Source of the DNA: Pseudisothecium myosuroides
Taxonomy: Eukaryota > Streptophyta > Bryopsida > Hypnales > Lembophyllaceae
Direction: 5' to 3'
Assembly: GCA_951799445.1 (NCBI GenBank)
Contig: OX637288.1
Coordinates: 5,272,501-5,336,500, forward strand
DNA: 64,000 nucleotides
Below, piece by piece: positions 49,210-59,611 of the stretch. The notes under the pieces were generated by a model. It was not told the DNA's origin, ran no database searches, and was given only the letters and a program-made list of their open reading frames with translations. Every line of letters starts with the position of its first letter. Positions within the stretch are counted from its first letter, which is position 1. Both the position numbers and the translations under genes were made by a program.

Positions 49210-50985
49210 GTTTTCTTAAGTTCGTAGAAAGATGGAAATAGAATTTTTTTCGCAACCGTGCCTACATTCCGGAAATCCAAAGTTCTGCTGAAATAAGCTG
49301 AAAATAGGGAAGAGGAGGGCTGAGGGCAGCCCAAAAGAAAGTTTTTTTGAGTAGATTTTTTTCCCATTCGTGCTACTGTTGTCTACCTAGAAATCTTTCA
49401 TTCATTCCATTTCAATTGGTTACAAATAGTTTTACACAATCTTATTTTCAAGGCACTTGAGAAAACGAACTTGTAGAATTTCATTGATGAATGCAATTTC
49501 TTCAATTTTTTTTTTCACAAAAACAGGTCTGTGTGGTTCATTTTTTGGGGCTACAATAATCTTACCATTGAATTACCCTAGTCTTATTTAATGCAAAAGA
49601 TATTAAAATTTAATGATTCATTGTATCCACTTTGGCACTTCCATATATGAATAATAAAAAATTTTGACAATTAAATTGTTTTTTAATTTCCTCTCGGCTA
49701 AACTACCAACACAATTCTCCAACTTCCAGATTCAAAGCTCACAACTCACTATTGCAAAAATTTCAAGTGCGAAATCTTCAAAATCAAAACACTGCATTCC
49801 ATAATGTCTTTAAGAACTTCTTTTCTCCACTTTAACGCCTATAGGCCCAAATACTATTTTGGGGCAAGATATCAATTTTGGATAGTTTATTATGCATAGA
49901 ATTTTTATTTTCATTATTTCAAATTTTCACACACGATGTGCTCTTCGAGTAGCTTTCAAGCGGATTAGGCCCAATAATTTCATAACATCTAACCACAAGG
50001 TCAGAAAGGTTTTGCATGATAAGTATTTTTTTTTATCTCTAGGCAGCTCAGGCAGCAAGAAAACGTCTTCAAAAATCACTTGCTTCAAAAATTAAAATTT
50101 AAAATTGGTTCTTCAGATTTGTATAAACAAAAGAAGCTTTGAATCATTCCATTAATCCATTCCGATCACCAAGCCAAAACTCAAGCGGATTTTTAGTTTG
50201 ACGGTATTTTTTCAATCCTTACTCCCAAAAAAAAATCAAAGTCATTTGTTTAATTCAAATTTCAATATTTCTGGAAAAAAAAAAATATATTGGGTTTCAA
50301 GATTCTTTATTTCAACATCACAACCATTGGGACTGGCATTTTTCAATTCCTTCATCAAATTCCTAACAATTTAGTGTTTTCAATCATCCTCTACTTTTTT
50401 CTATTTTGTATTTTTTTCCTATGTGTTGTACAATTGTAAATGATCTGAAAATTGTCAAGCATGGACCGAACTTGCCTTCAAGAATGAATCCAAAGAGTTA
50501 CCCCAATTTTCGTCATTTTTAAAAATGAATGTGACCTTGTGAAGTGCAGCTGCCCCGTTTTCCGGAGGGACCAAAGAAGCACTTTTGCGGATTGAAACAC
50601 TATTATCTTACAATCTAGATGGTGAAAAATTCTACAAGTTTTCCCGCATCTTTTCTAACCAGTTTACTACGAGATCCTACGGTTATATGTGTCCAACATT
50701 AAAAAGTTTATAAAATTTGGTACTTATACTGAATCCAATAGTGCTACAGTAGTTTTGGTACAAACTTAGTCAAAAATCTTTAAAGGCTAAACACAAATAT
50801 CTTGCAATATGTGTGGTCCAAAATTATGTCTAATGCTCCACAAATTCTTATACTAGTTGGGTATAAGATCCTATGGCTACATGTGCCCAAAAATTAATTT
50901 TCTAATTGTTCTCTTCTTTCCTATAGAAATGGCAATTCACAATTGTAAGATTTGTTGCCAAAAATAAGGCCTTCGGCCTTGCGGG
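49210..50985 (+). mobile_element. CCCCTAAAGG element, near-complete copy (B to A)
   Basis: The left side matches the B end of 6588-7522 from about 150 bp inside the terminus (GGAAATAGAATTTTTTTCGC, CCGTGCCT). It continues through the shared interior to an A end terminating AAGGCCTTCGGCCTTGCGGG then TTTAG at about 50986. The B terminus itself is missing; its place is taken by the kinase promoter region. Confidence 0.65.
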
Positions 50986-50989
50986 TTTA

Positions 50990-52080
50990 GGAATGTAAGT
51001 CGAGCTCTATCTTCCTTAGAAGAGTTTTTTAAGTTTTCAACTGCATTCTTGGGGATAAGAAATTGTACACTAAAGATCCATGGTGCGAAATATTTCTCCT
51101 AATGATAGTCCACTTGATGGAGCCCAAAATGCACATCCAATGTTGAACCCCAGAACTTCCATTGTCCCGTTCCAAGACAAAGGGAATTTTGAGCGGTTAC
51201 CTCTAACCTCAATTTGTAATAAAACGTTCTGAAACTTTCCTATTTCATAGGAAAGTTGATTAGCTTTGTCATAATATGTTTTTATTTCAATTGGTGCCTG
51301 GGAGTAGAAGTTACACCAAAAAAACTCTGAAATTGAACTTGACGGGAAGCACAAATTATTTGGCAAATAGACAAAATGATTTTTTTTCCTTTTCTTCAAA
51401 AATTTTATAATTCTCTCTATATGCGAACCTTCCATTCATTCTGTTTGGATTAATAATGGAAAAGTTATGGAGAACTTTGCTTTTCAGGGAATTTGAGCAT
51501 CTTCTTAGGAAAATGACTTGAAGAAGTGTAGAACTCTTTTATCAATGCAATTCCCACAATTTTTCAATTTTTTTTTTTCAAAATGTTGTGTTTTCTAGCT
51601 TAAATAATCTCACCAATGGGATCGTTATACTTCAACCCTATGTAAGATCTACTAACAATTTTTTTTCTTTCTTGTCTTCGACGTACTTCTATAGTTCTAT
51701 TTAATAATTCTTAAAATAATGAAAATAAAGTGTTCCTTTTTTAAGAAAAATATAGACTTTCAACTTACGTCTCCAACACATAAAACCTTAAATTCAATGT
51801 TTGTATTTCAAAAATATTCCACAACTAGCGATCAAATTCACCAAAAACTGAAAGCCAGTATTAAAAAAAAAAATCTTTTTCGACCTTGAATGCTAATAAC
51901 CTCAACCTATACAGTGAAACTTCATGAAATTTTGACAACATCATCTACAATAAGTGAAGTACAAGATCGTACGCTTAGATTGGAAAAAAAAAGAAAAGAA
52001 AAGGGTTCATGGGTGAATGCAGCAAAAATGGCAGCTTTGGGTGTTTGTAAACCAAAAAATGACCTTCGAACTTCAAGGGT
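50990..52080 (+). mobile_element. CCCCTAAAGG element, diverged full-length copy
   Basis: Directly follows the previous copy. B-side blocks (AATTGGTGCCTGGGAGTAGAAG, TTAATAATGGAAAAGTTATGG, GAGCATCTTCTTAG) lead to A-side blocks (TGAAATTTTGACAACATC, GTACAAGATCGTACG, AATGGCAGCTTTGGGTGTTT) and a terminus GACCTTCGAACTTCAAGGG then TTGA. It is about 1.1 kb, close to the 935-bp copy in size. Confidence 0.6.
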
Positions 52081-52591
52081 TGAAAACACCCAATTTCTCC
52101 AACTTCAAATGTTTACACCTTCCTTTCATGCAATCCGACTTTGTACATTCACATACAACACCCAACTAACTGAAGACAAATGCAGCCAAGGTGACAATTT
52201 CTAATTTTCTATAGCTTTTTGAAAAAATGATAGACTTAGGATTTCAAGGTTTAAAAGCAATTCAATGTTTTTGTTGTATATTTGGACTATGCTTTTCATT
52301 GGAGAGTCTATATTGACTTGAACATGAGATGATGGGAGAAAGCGATCCGGTACAATATTTATATTAATAAAAAAAACTGGTTACACAGAAAATGGTATTC
52401 AATAATGGTAATCTCAAATACCTACCAATGTCTCACATATTCTCAAAAAAGGCCATTCTATCTATAGTGCGAAATACAGTACTACAATTGAACAAGATCA
52501 TTGTACTACGCTTGGCATGAAAAAACATTGCATGTACATTTAACAATATACATGATCGTATTCTAAAAGAAAGTCGTTACAACAATACACA
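52081..52591. other. 3' flank of the WTS/CKxYVKM-domain gene
   Basis: AT-rich, about 510 bp; no gene. It should include the 3' UTR of the minus-strand gene starting at 53698. Confidence 0.4.
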
Positions 52592-53698
52592 CTATTCCTC
52601 CTTGGAATCTGAATCGGTGTCATCTCTCTGACTTGGCCCAGTAGAAGCAGACCCATAAATCCCAAGATATGGACCTCCACCATAGATGTCTCCACGTCCA
52701 CTTGATGCACCTGTTTGTCCATAATTGCGGTAGCCAGGACCTCCAAAAGTTGGTGGAGGAGCTGAAACGTTGTGGTCAGAGCGATCTTTGTTTGGACGAC
52801 TATAATAGGAGCTCCCGTGATGTTCATATGACCCACCTCCAGTGGTTCCACCGTAGTATTGTGAGCCTCCTTCGCTGGAACCACCATACTATACGGTTCC
52901 ATGGGTTCTTTCTCTGCCTTGAGATTCACCTCGGGGATCATTAGCATATTGAGAATGACTTCCGCCTTGTGGTGGGCCATATGCACCACGGTCATGTCCG
53001 TATGACCTATCGTGCCCAGGCTGTCGACCATGATCTTCTAGGCTTCTTCGCATTGCCTCATGCATTTCTTGTTCGTATTGTATGTTGTCTCGTTCTTCTT
53101 GGCGTTTGTGTCTTCCTCCAAATGTTACGGGTGCAGGAGCATCATCATCTTCATCATCGAGTTCATCCTCTGCATCCGGCAACACAACTGTGGGAAGATG
53201 GCCAAATCCTCGATTAGACCACTCGTACATACAATCGCTCGGACCTTCCCAGTTCAAATCAATCACGTGGGCGCTGCGATTCAATTTGTGCACATCTTTA
53301 CCCGGAATAGTGCGCCAATCCACTTCTTTGTGGAGTACAATCTCTGCCCAAATCATGGCCATGACACCATACAACATTATATTTGGTTTGTTGTTTGGTA
53401 AACCTGCTGCTTTTTGGATTTCCTTGTACCGTTGTACAAAGTGCTTGCTCTTACATGTACTGATTTGACCTTCCCAACGGGGATGTTGATAAAGCGTGCG
53501 TTCACGTGACCAGAGTTTGGAGACGTGTGTCATTTTCACGTACTTTTTGCACATTGTGGAGGTCCACAATTTCTCCTCCTCATCATCCCATCCAGGCTCA
53601 GCTACACAAAATGAGTTAGCCCAATCATCCCAATTTATGTCCTGCGATATTCCCCTTTTGGCCTTCTTGCCTTTGCCCCTTGGTGTTCCGTGTGACAT
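52592..53698 (-). CDS. WTS/CKxYVKM-domain protein with Gly/Ser/Tyr-rich tail; one in-frame TAG
   Basis: ATG at 53698 gives a basic start (RGKGKKAKRG, a likely nuclear signal). About residues 35-135 form a domain shared with the protein at 59612: EPGWDDEEEKLWTS, CKKYVKM, KLWSRE, HFVQRYKEI, MIWAEIVLHKEVDW. An acidic stretch (DAEDELDDEDDDAP) and a His/Arg/Gly/Tyr-rich low-complexity region follow. A TAG at 52889-52891 ends the frame at 269 aa. The same frame stays open to a second TAG at 52592-52594 and encodes ~98 more residues of the same style (YGGSSEGG, SQYYGGTTGGG, ending DSDSKEE). The first TAG therefore looks like a premature stop (CAG to TAG), or possibly a readthrough site. No intron is visible. 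The promoter is at 53981-53990. The domain is unassigned; RNA or chromatin binding is only a guess from the tail. Confidence 0.65.
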
Positions 53699-53955
53699 GA
53701 TGATCTTTTGAAAATTGAAAACAACAAATCGTAAATTTCAATTTCGATTGTGCAACGCGTGGTCCAAATACTCAAGAATTTTAGTGAGTGAATTATTAAT
53801 TGAAACGGTACAATAGTCACTCAACCGCAACACATAACTAGCACTGAAGTACTGAAAGCACTTCAGTGTCCCAGCCCAGTCCCTCACACACCAAGCCGGA
53901 AGGGGCGCGCAGATACCCAAAGGCACTGGATCTGCCCACTCCGGTCGGGAAGGAA

Positions 53956-53990
53956 CTGTGAAGAAATGAGGTTCCGCCCCGCTATTTATG
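53956..53990 (-). promoter_or_regulatory. Core promoter of the WTS/CKxYVKM-domain gene
   Basis: On the minus strand CATAAATAG (53989-53981), then CGGGGCGGAAC, then TTCACAG about 27 bases after the TATA T. It is similar in order and spacing to the promoters at 49.05 and 59.38 kb. Confidence 0.5.
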
Positions 53991-54860
53991 CGTTCGGTCG
54001 GCGGAGCAGCCGAGGCGGTCGCGTACGTCCGAATCGGACAGCAGGCCGACCGACCCCAAGATCCTGCGGTTCTCATCTGTCGGTCTGCTGTTCGCACGGC
54101 CACCAACAAAGGAGCGGACGGAAAAGGCGGACGGCGTGGACGGAGTCGGTCGTCCGATCGTTCGGTCGGGTTTTCGGTCGGTCATTTTTTCGGTCAGTTA
54201 TTCGGTCGGGTTTTCGGTCGGTCGGGTTCTCGGCCTGGATTTCGGTCGGGTTTTCGGTCGGTCCGGTTATCGGTCGCGTTTTCGGTCGGGTTTTCGGTCG
54301 GTCACGTTTTCGGCCAGGATATTGGTCAGATTTTCGGTTGGCCCGGTTATCGGTCGGGTTCTCGGTCTGGTTTTCGATCGGTCAGGTTTTCGATCGGTCA
54401 GATTTTCGGTCGGGATTTCGGTCGGCCAGGTTTTCGGTCGGGTTTTCGGTCGGGTTTTTGGTCGGTCAGGTTTTCGGTCGGGTTTTTGGTCGAGTTTTCG
54501 GTCGGGTTTTCGGTCGGTCAGGTTTTCGGCCGGGATTTCGGTCGGCTTTTCAGTTGGCCCGGTTATCGGTCGGGTTCTCGGTCGGGTTTTTGGTCGGTCA
54601 GGTTTTCGGTCGGGATTTTGGTCGGTCGGGTTTTCGGTCGGGTTTTCGGTCGGGTTTTCGGTCGGTCAGGTTTTCGGTCTCCGGTTGTCGGTCGGCATTT
54701 CGGTTGGTCAGCTTTTCGGTCGGCTTCTCGGTCGATCAGTGGGGTTTTCGGTCGGTCACGATTTCGGTCGGCTTTTAGAGCGGCTTTTAGAGCGGTCGTC
54801 CGAGCGGTCTGGACAGAGTTCGGGAAATCGGTCGGTGGCTTGGTACATCGGTCCGGAGAA
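53990..54860 (+). repeat. GGTTTTCGGTCGG tandem array
   Basis: GC-rich lead-in (54.0-54.14 kb, GGTCGG and ATCGGAC motifs), then about 650 bp of 11-13 bp units, TTTTCGGTCGG(G) with variants, ending near TTAGAGCGG repeats at 54.78 kb. It is the reverse complement of the array at 44.06-44.73 kb. Open frames in all three forward frames (VGFSVGRVFGRSG) are translations of the repeat. Confidence 0.9.
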
Positions 54861-54864
54861 TAAA

Positions 54865-55845
54865 CCTGAAGCGAAAATGCACCACATATGGACTCATGAA
54901 GTTCACGTGGACCAGAAATAAGTCACTAACTCAAAGTTCAAACGAGTTCTTTAAGTTCCTCATTCGATATCAAATGATTGTGTGCTTCAGATGTGCCTCA
55001 AGTAAACATGAAGCACACCTCAAGCACACTTATACAATTATTATTGCTTTTAAAAAATAATCACCTCAAAAATAAAAACGTTCTTTGAAATTTCAAAATT
55101 GGACTAAAAATGTTTGGGTGGGTTTAAGGTATGCTTGAGGTTCACGTCAAGAACACATAAAGCACACTTGAAGCGCACTTCGTGACTTCGTCTAATGAAA
55201 TTGCCTTGGAATAAGAAGCTATGAAAAATTTAACTTGGATTAAAAATAATTTGCTTTTGCATGAAGTAACCTTGAAGCAAAATTGAAGTATATTTCCACT
55301 ATTATCTTATGGTTGGTCGGTTGGATCATAAAAATAATTTCAAATTGAAACCTTCTACTAAGTGTACTAAATGAAATCATAAGGTTCTCAAAGTGCGCTA
55401 ACAATAGACGTCACGTACATCTACAAATCATCTCTTCTATTTGCATTGCTTTGAAATGATGATGAATTTTAAAATGAAATGCTAATTTCCAAAATGAAAA
55501 GCATAAGTAAAAGTGATTGAAGTATGCCTGAGTTCTAGTTGAAGCATATTTCAAGCAAATTCCATCTTGTCAAGATACCTCGAATAATTTATATATTTTG
55601 TTGAATTCAATTCTTTTCATATAAATGCCAATCGAAATCATGAAAAGTTTGAAGTGTGCTTAAATAGACTTATAGACCTAAGGTCGAACGGGCAAAATAC
55701 TTCCTTCATTTTCAGTGCATTATAAAGAAGTCAGAAAAAAAATCAAATGTACTAGGGAAAAAAAAAATAATGGCGTGTGCTTCAGATAGACGTGAAACAC
55801 ACCTCAAGCACATTTGTATCGTTTAACCACTAAAGCAACAAACAC
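54865..55845. other. AT-rich region with CTCAAGCACA motifs
   Basis: No gene. Contains scattered AAGCACACCTCAAGCACACTT-like motifs, which resume at 56.8-57.7 kb. The element end at 55.85-56.78 kb therefore appears to have been inserted into, or is embedded in, one larger diffuse repeat. Confidence 0.45.
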
Positions 55846-56780
55846 CATTTGTTGGCAACATAGCGATTTTGGACAGCTCCGTACAAACGCAATTTTTATT
55901 TTTTTTCTTTAAAATTTTAACACAAGATGTGTCGAAGGAGTATCTTTAAGGCCCAACAATTTTTATAGCGTTTGACAACAAGGTTAAAAAGTTACTGCAT
56001 GATAGGTAGTTCTGTTTGATCTTTGGGCAGCTCGGGCAGCCAATAAACTTCTTTAAGAATCACTTTTAAAAAAAATAGAAACTAGAAATTGGTTCTTCAG
56101 ATGTATATGTACGCGGGAAGCTTTGAATCATTCAATTCCAATAAATGAAGAAAAAATTATGAGGATTCTTACTTTAAGGGTACTTATGGAATCATTAGTC
56201 TAAAGAAAACTTTGAAGTCATTTATTTAACTCAATTTTGAATAACTTCGAAAATAAAATTAAAACATTGGGTGTACATTATTTACTTTAATATTACAACC
56301 GCTTTGGATTGGCATTTTTCAATTTGATAATTAAATTTGTAACAATTTAGTGAACATTTGAATCATTCTCTACTTCTTTCAACTTACAATTTTTTTCCTG
56401 TACATTGTACAATTCCAAATGATCTAAAAATTTTGAAGCATGTGGCCAACTTGTCTAAGGAAAAGAATCCAAAGAGTAACTACCATTTTGGACATCTTTT
56501 CATATAAATGTGACCTTGTGAAATGCAGGTGCTTGGTTTAGGGCAGGGACCAAAAAAGCATTTTTGTCATTCCAAAGTTCAAACGCTATTAATCCTATTA
56601 TCTTGCAATCGACATCGTGGAAAATTCTGATATTTTTTCCACATCTTCTCAAATTAATTTACTACAAGATCCAACGTTATATGTGTCCAAAAATATTTTT
56701 ATTTCAAAATTTATTACTTGTACCAGAAATGGCAGTTTTGGAGCAGTTTTGGTGAAAACTTAGTCAAAAAAACTAAGGGG
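55846..56780 (+). mobile_element. CCCCTAAAGG element, A end
   Basis: About 0.93 kb matching the A ends at 45.78-46.68 and 49.85-50.99 kb (CAGCTCGGGCAGCC, TTGGTTCTTCAGAT, GATTGGCATTTTTCAATT, GACCTTGTGAAATGCAGG, GTGGAAAATTCTGA). It terminates ACTAAGGGG then TCAA. No B end is visible next to it. Confidence 0.65.
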
Positions 56781-57955
56781 TCAAATTATGTTGGATTATA
56801 AAGACAACTTTAAATTGAAATCTTTTACAATAAAAAGATCGAATTTCAAAAAATAAATAAAAATAGCGTAAGGTGTATTTCATGTGTACTTCAAGCTCAC
56901 CTAAAGGTTGAAGCACGTTTTTACTGTTCAAAGTAGTGTGGATCCTAAAAATGATTTTAATTTAAATCTCTTATTGAATAATTCAATATCAACTCATCAA
57001 AATACCAAATGCTTAAATTATGCTTGAAGTACACCTCAAGCACATCTAGTATACATTTTCACTATTTCCATTCATTTCAAATTAAATAAATTTGAAGATA
57101 ATAGAATCTTCTTTTCAAAATTTCAAGATTTACAGTATAAATGAAATTGCTTGAGTTGCGTTTGAGGTCCACCATCAATTCACCTCAAGCAAATTCCTAC
57201 TACTTAGATTTCTTCATATTAAAAGAATAAAAATTTGAATTTCTTCTGGTTTAGAAATTCAGATGTAGTAATACAGTGCTTAAAGTGTGCTCCTACCATG
57301 CTTAAGGTTTATTTCAATTCTTCAAGCAACTTTCAAGCACATTCTTAAAATTTCTTGAATTTATGAAGAACAAAAAGTATAGTTATTTGAATTTATGATT
57401 GAAGGGGTGGAAAATAAGGTGCCATGCATGTAAACTTTAAGTTCATTTGAAAAATTCTCTCCTAATTTGAAATGCATTCAATGTGAACTCTTAATAAACT
57501 ATTTTTTTGAATAAAGGAGATCATGAATTTCTAAAATAGTAAAATTGAGGTTCAGTTGTGATTGAGGTGTGCTTCAGGTCTATCTACGTGTCTTTAGTGT
57601 TTTTGTTTCATTTGAAAACAAAGAACTGCTGATTCAATTTTTTCAGATATGGTTTTCCAATGTGTGTTTTATGTGTGCTTGAGGTTTATTAAGCAAAGTT
57701 GTTTGCTCTTCATTTGTAAAATATATTTTTGGTTGCCAATTTTGGGGGAGTTTCTGATTCAAATGAAATGAGAAAAGTAATGGTGCCCTTTTAGTTGAGA
57801 GATAAACCTTTCACCCTATATCTAAAGACTACAAGAAGTACACGTCAAGTGCACTTGTGAAATTGCCCCAAAAATTGAATATAATTGATAGTTTGAATCC
57901 TAATCGAAGTGCAATGAGAGAAGTAAAAAAAAAAAAATAAGAGAAAATCAAAGTA
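56781..57955. other. AT-rich region with CTCAAGCACA motifs, continued
   Basis: No gene. Repeated ...TTGAGGTGTGCTTCA.../...CACCTCAAGCACA... motifs on both strands. Confidence 0.45.
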
Positions 57956-57959
57956 ATTT

Positions 57960-58667
57960 TTTCTTCGAATGTTTTTCTCAAAGATTACATTTTTGTCTAC
58001 ATGTGAAGCTTTGTTCCCTTCAATTTGAAATTTTGGATTAATAATGAAAAAGTTCTTCAGAATCTGATTTTTTCGGACAATTTAAGAATCTCAAGGAAAA
58101 AAAAATTTGAATGATTCACTATTGGATGTTATTTTTAGAATTTTACCAAGGAAATTGTTGGACAATCTTAGTCTCTTAGATTTCCTAGCTACAAGAATCT
58201 CACTGTTGAGATTATTGTGATCCAATTCCATCTAAAAGTTATTACCAGTTTCGTTTTTTCTTCCATCTTCCATCCAATTCTACTTGACAATTTTATAATG
58301 AGTGAAAATCAAGTGGTTTTTTTCCTAAATTTTTTGGGTACATTATGAATTCAACTACTTTACGTAGATAAGTGGATAATCAAAATCATTAGTGTTAAAA
58401 ACTTGAACTACAAAGATTCAAAGCCAAAAACTATAGTCAAGCAAGGTGCCACTAAACTAATTTTCTTCCTTCTAAATTCATATATTTTATACTATACACA
58501 GTTTAGTTTTTGAAGCTTTCTTTTACGTATCCATATACTAGTTAAGAATAAGATCTTATAGTTTGATATTCCCAAAAAGAAAGGTTTGATGGTTCTTTAC
58601 TCTTTGAAATAGCACTGAAAATTTTTAGTTGTTTTTTGATAGGAATATCACCTTCCTCCTCTAGGGA
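57960..58667 (+). mobile_element. CCCCTAAAGG element, internally deleted copy (B interior to A end)
   Basis: Starts with B-side interior (TGAAGCTTTGTTCCC, TTAATAATGAAAAAGTTCTT) and ends with the A terminus (ATACTAGTTAAGAATAAGATC, TTTACTCTTTGAAATAG, CCTCTAGGGA) followed by TTAA at 58668-58671. Of the copies here its end pairs best with the reversed end at 43780. Confidence 0.65.
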
Positions 58668-58775
58668 TTAATACAATTGGTCCTTCCATTGGATCCAAAA
58701 TAAAAATTGAAGAATCATTTGATTATATCACATTGCAGTGTTTTGAATTTAGGATTTGTAGCATACGATTTCTGA

Positions 58776-58815
58776 TTAGGGTTTAGGGTTTAGGGTTTAG
58801 GGTATAGGGTTTAGG
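58776..58815 (+). repeat. Interstitial plant telomere repeats
   Basis: About five and a half units of TTTAGGG (one variant, ATAGGGT), ~105 bp after an element end. Short interstitial runs are common at old break-repair sites and in plant promoters. Confidence 0.9.
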
Positions 58816-58895
58816 AAATACTATTTAGACAAGAGCCTTAAAACATGAAAAAAAAAATTCAATCACAATACACATTATTACTTCTACATGACTTC

Positions 58896-58931
58896 TACAT
58901 TGGATGCTTCTAGAAGGATGCATCCAATGTA
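58896..58931. repeat. 12-bp perfect inverted repeat
   Basis: TACATTGGATGC (58896-58907) and GCATCCAATGTA (58920-58931) with a 12-base spacer; could form a hairpin. It lies ~450 bp upstream of the TATA box of the RING-H2 gene. Confidence 0.6.
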
Positions 58932-59029
58932 AAAGCGAATCAAACCGTTTTAGTGCAGAATGCGGAATCCAAGGTTCCAGACAATCGGTCTTTTGCAGCG
59001 GTGAACAATTTTCGTCAACCCTGGCGGTC

Positions 59030-59375
59030 GTCCAGGTTGGCCGTCCGAATCGGTCGGCGTAACTTAAAACGGCCGTCCGAGTCGGTTGGCGTACCCTGAA
59101 ACGGCCGTCCGAAGCGGTCGGCCGCCCCTAAAACGGCCGTCCAAAGTGGTCGGCCTACCCTAAAACGGCCGTGTTTGGTTCGGATGGCTTCGTATGTTGG
59201 TTCGGGCAGTCGGTCAGTTTGGAGCGGTCGCTGGGGTCGGTCGGTGCGCGGTCGGCAGAGGTTCGGGGCGGACTGCGGCTTCGGCGACCGCCGCGGAGGC
59301 GGAACGCGTCGGTCCGGGGCAGGTCCGTGAGGTTCGGGGCTGGTCCGGCGGCGGACGCGGCTTAGGTCTGGGGTC
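59030..59375 (+). repeat. GC-rich CGGTCGG region with 33-bp tandem repeat, upstream of the RING-H2 gene
   Basis: Between 59035 and 59170 about four imperfect ~33-bp units of AAAACGGCCGTCCGAAGCGG / TCGGCGTACCCT occur, then GGTCGG-rich sequence to the TATA box. The base composition is sharply different from the AT-rich flank. Confidence 0.8.
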
Positions 59376-59381
59376 GGTCGG

Positions 59382-59418
59382 CTATAAGAGCGGACGGCCT
59401 CCTCGGACATCCTCACTT
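59382..59418 (+). promoter_or_regulatory. Core promoter of the RING-H2 gene
   Basis: CTATAAGAG (59382-59390), then CGGACGGCC, then TCACTT starting 30 bp after the TATA T (59413). CTATAAGAG, GCGGACGGCC and CTCACTT are shared word for word with the kinase promoter on the other strand at 49.05 kb. Confidence 0.65.
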
Positions 59419-59611
59419 CAACTCCCCTTCGGCGCCAAGTCGGCTGATCTCTGTTGCTTTATGTGCCAGTTGCTCCTACATGGTGGAGAGTTGAAGTCAT
59501 TGAGCTTTTGATACGGGAACTTTTTGACATTTTTACTTGTGCATATACATTGGACGTCACTTGCAGAGTATTTCTTGAATTGGAGGTGAAGGCAATTTCA
59601 AATTGCCAATC

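Noticed and set aside
52540..53031. 163-codon minus-strand frame overlapping the end of the WTS/CKxYVKM-domain gene
   Set aside because: It is out of frame with the gene and His/Val-rich; the in-frame continuation past the TAG is the better explanation of the coding signal.
44009..54860. CRISPR-like arrays
   Set aside because: The units are contiguous 11-13 bp repeats without unique spacers, in a eukaryotic genome.
53966..54921. Open frames of 200-290 codons in three forward frames (VGFSVGRVFGRSG-like)
   Set aside because: They are translations of the TTTTCGGTCGG tandem array, which lacks stop codons in all three forward frames; not proteins.
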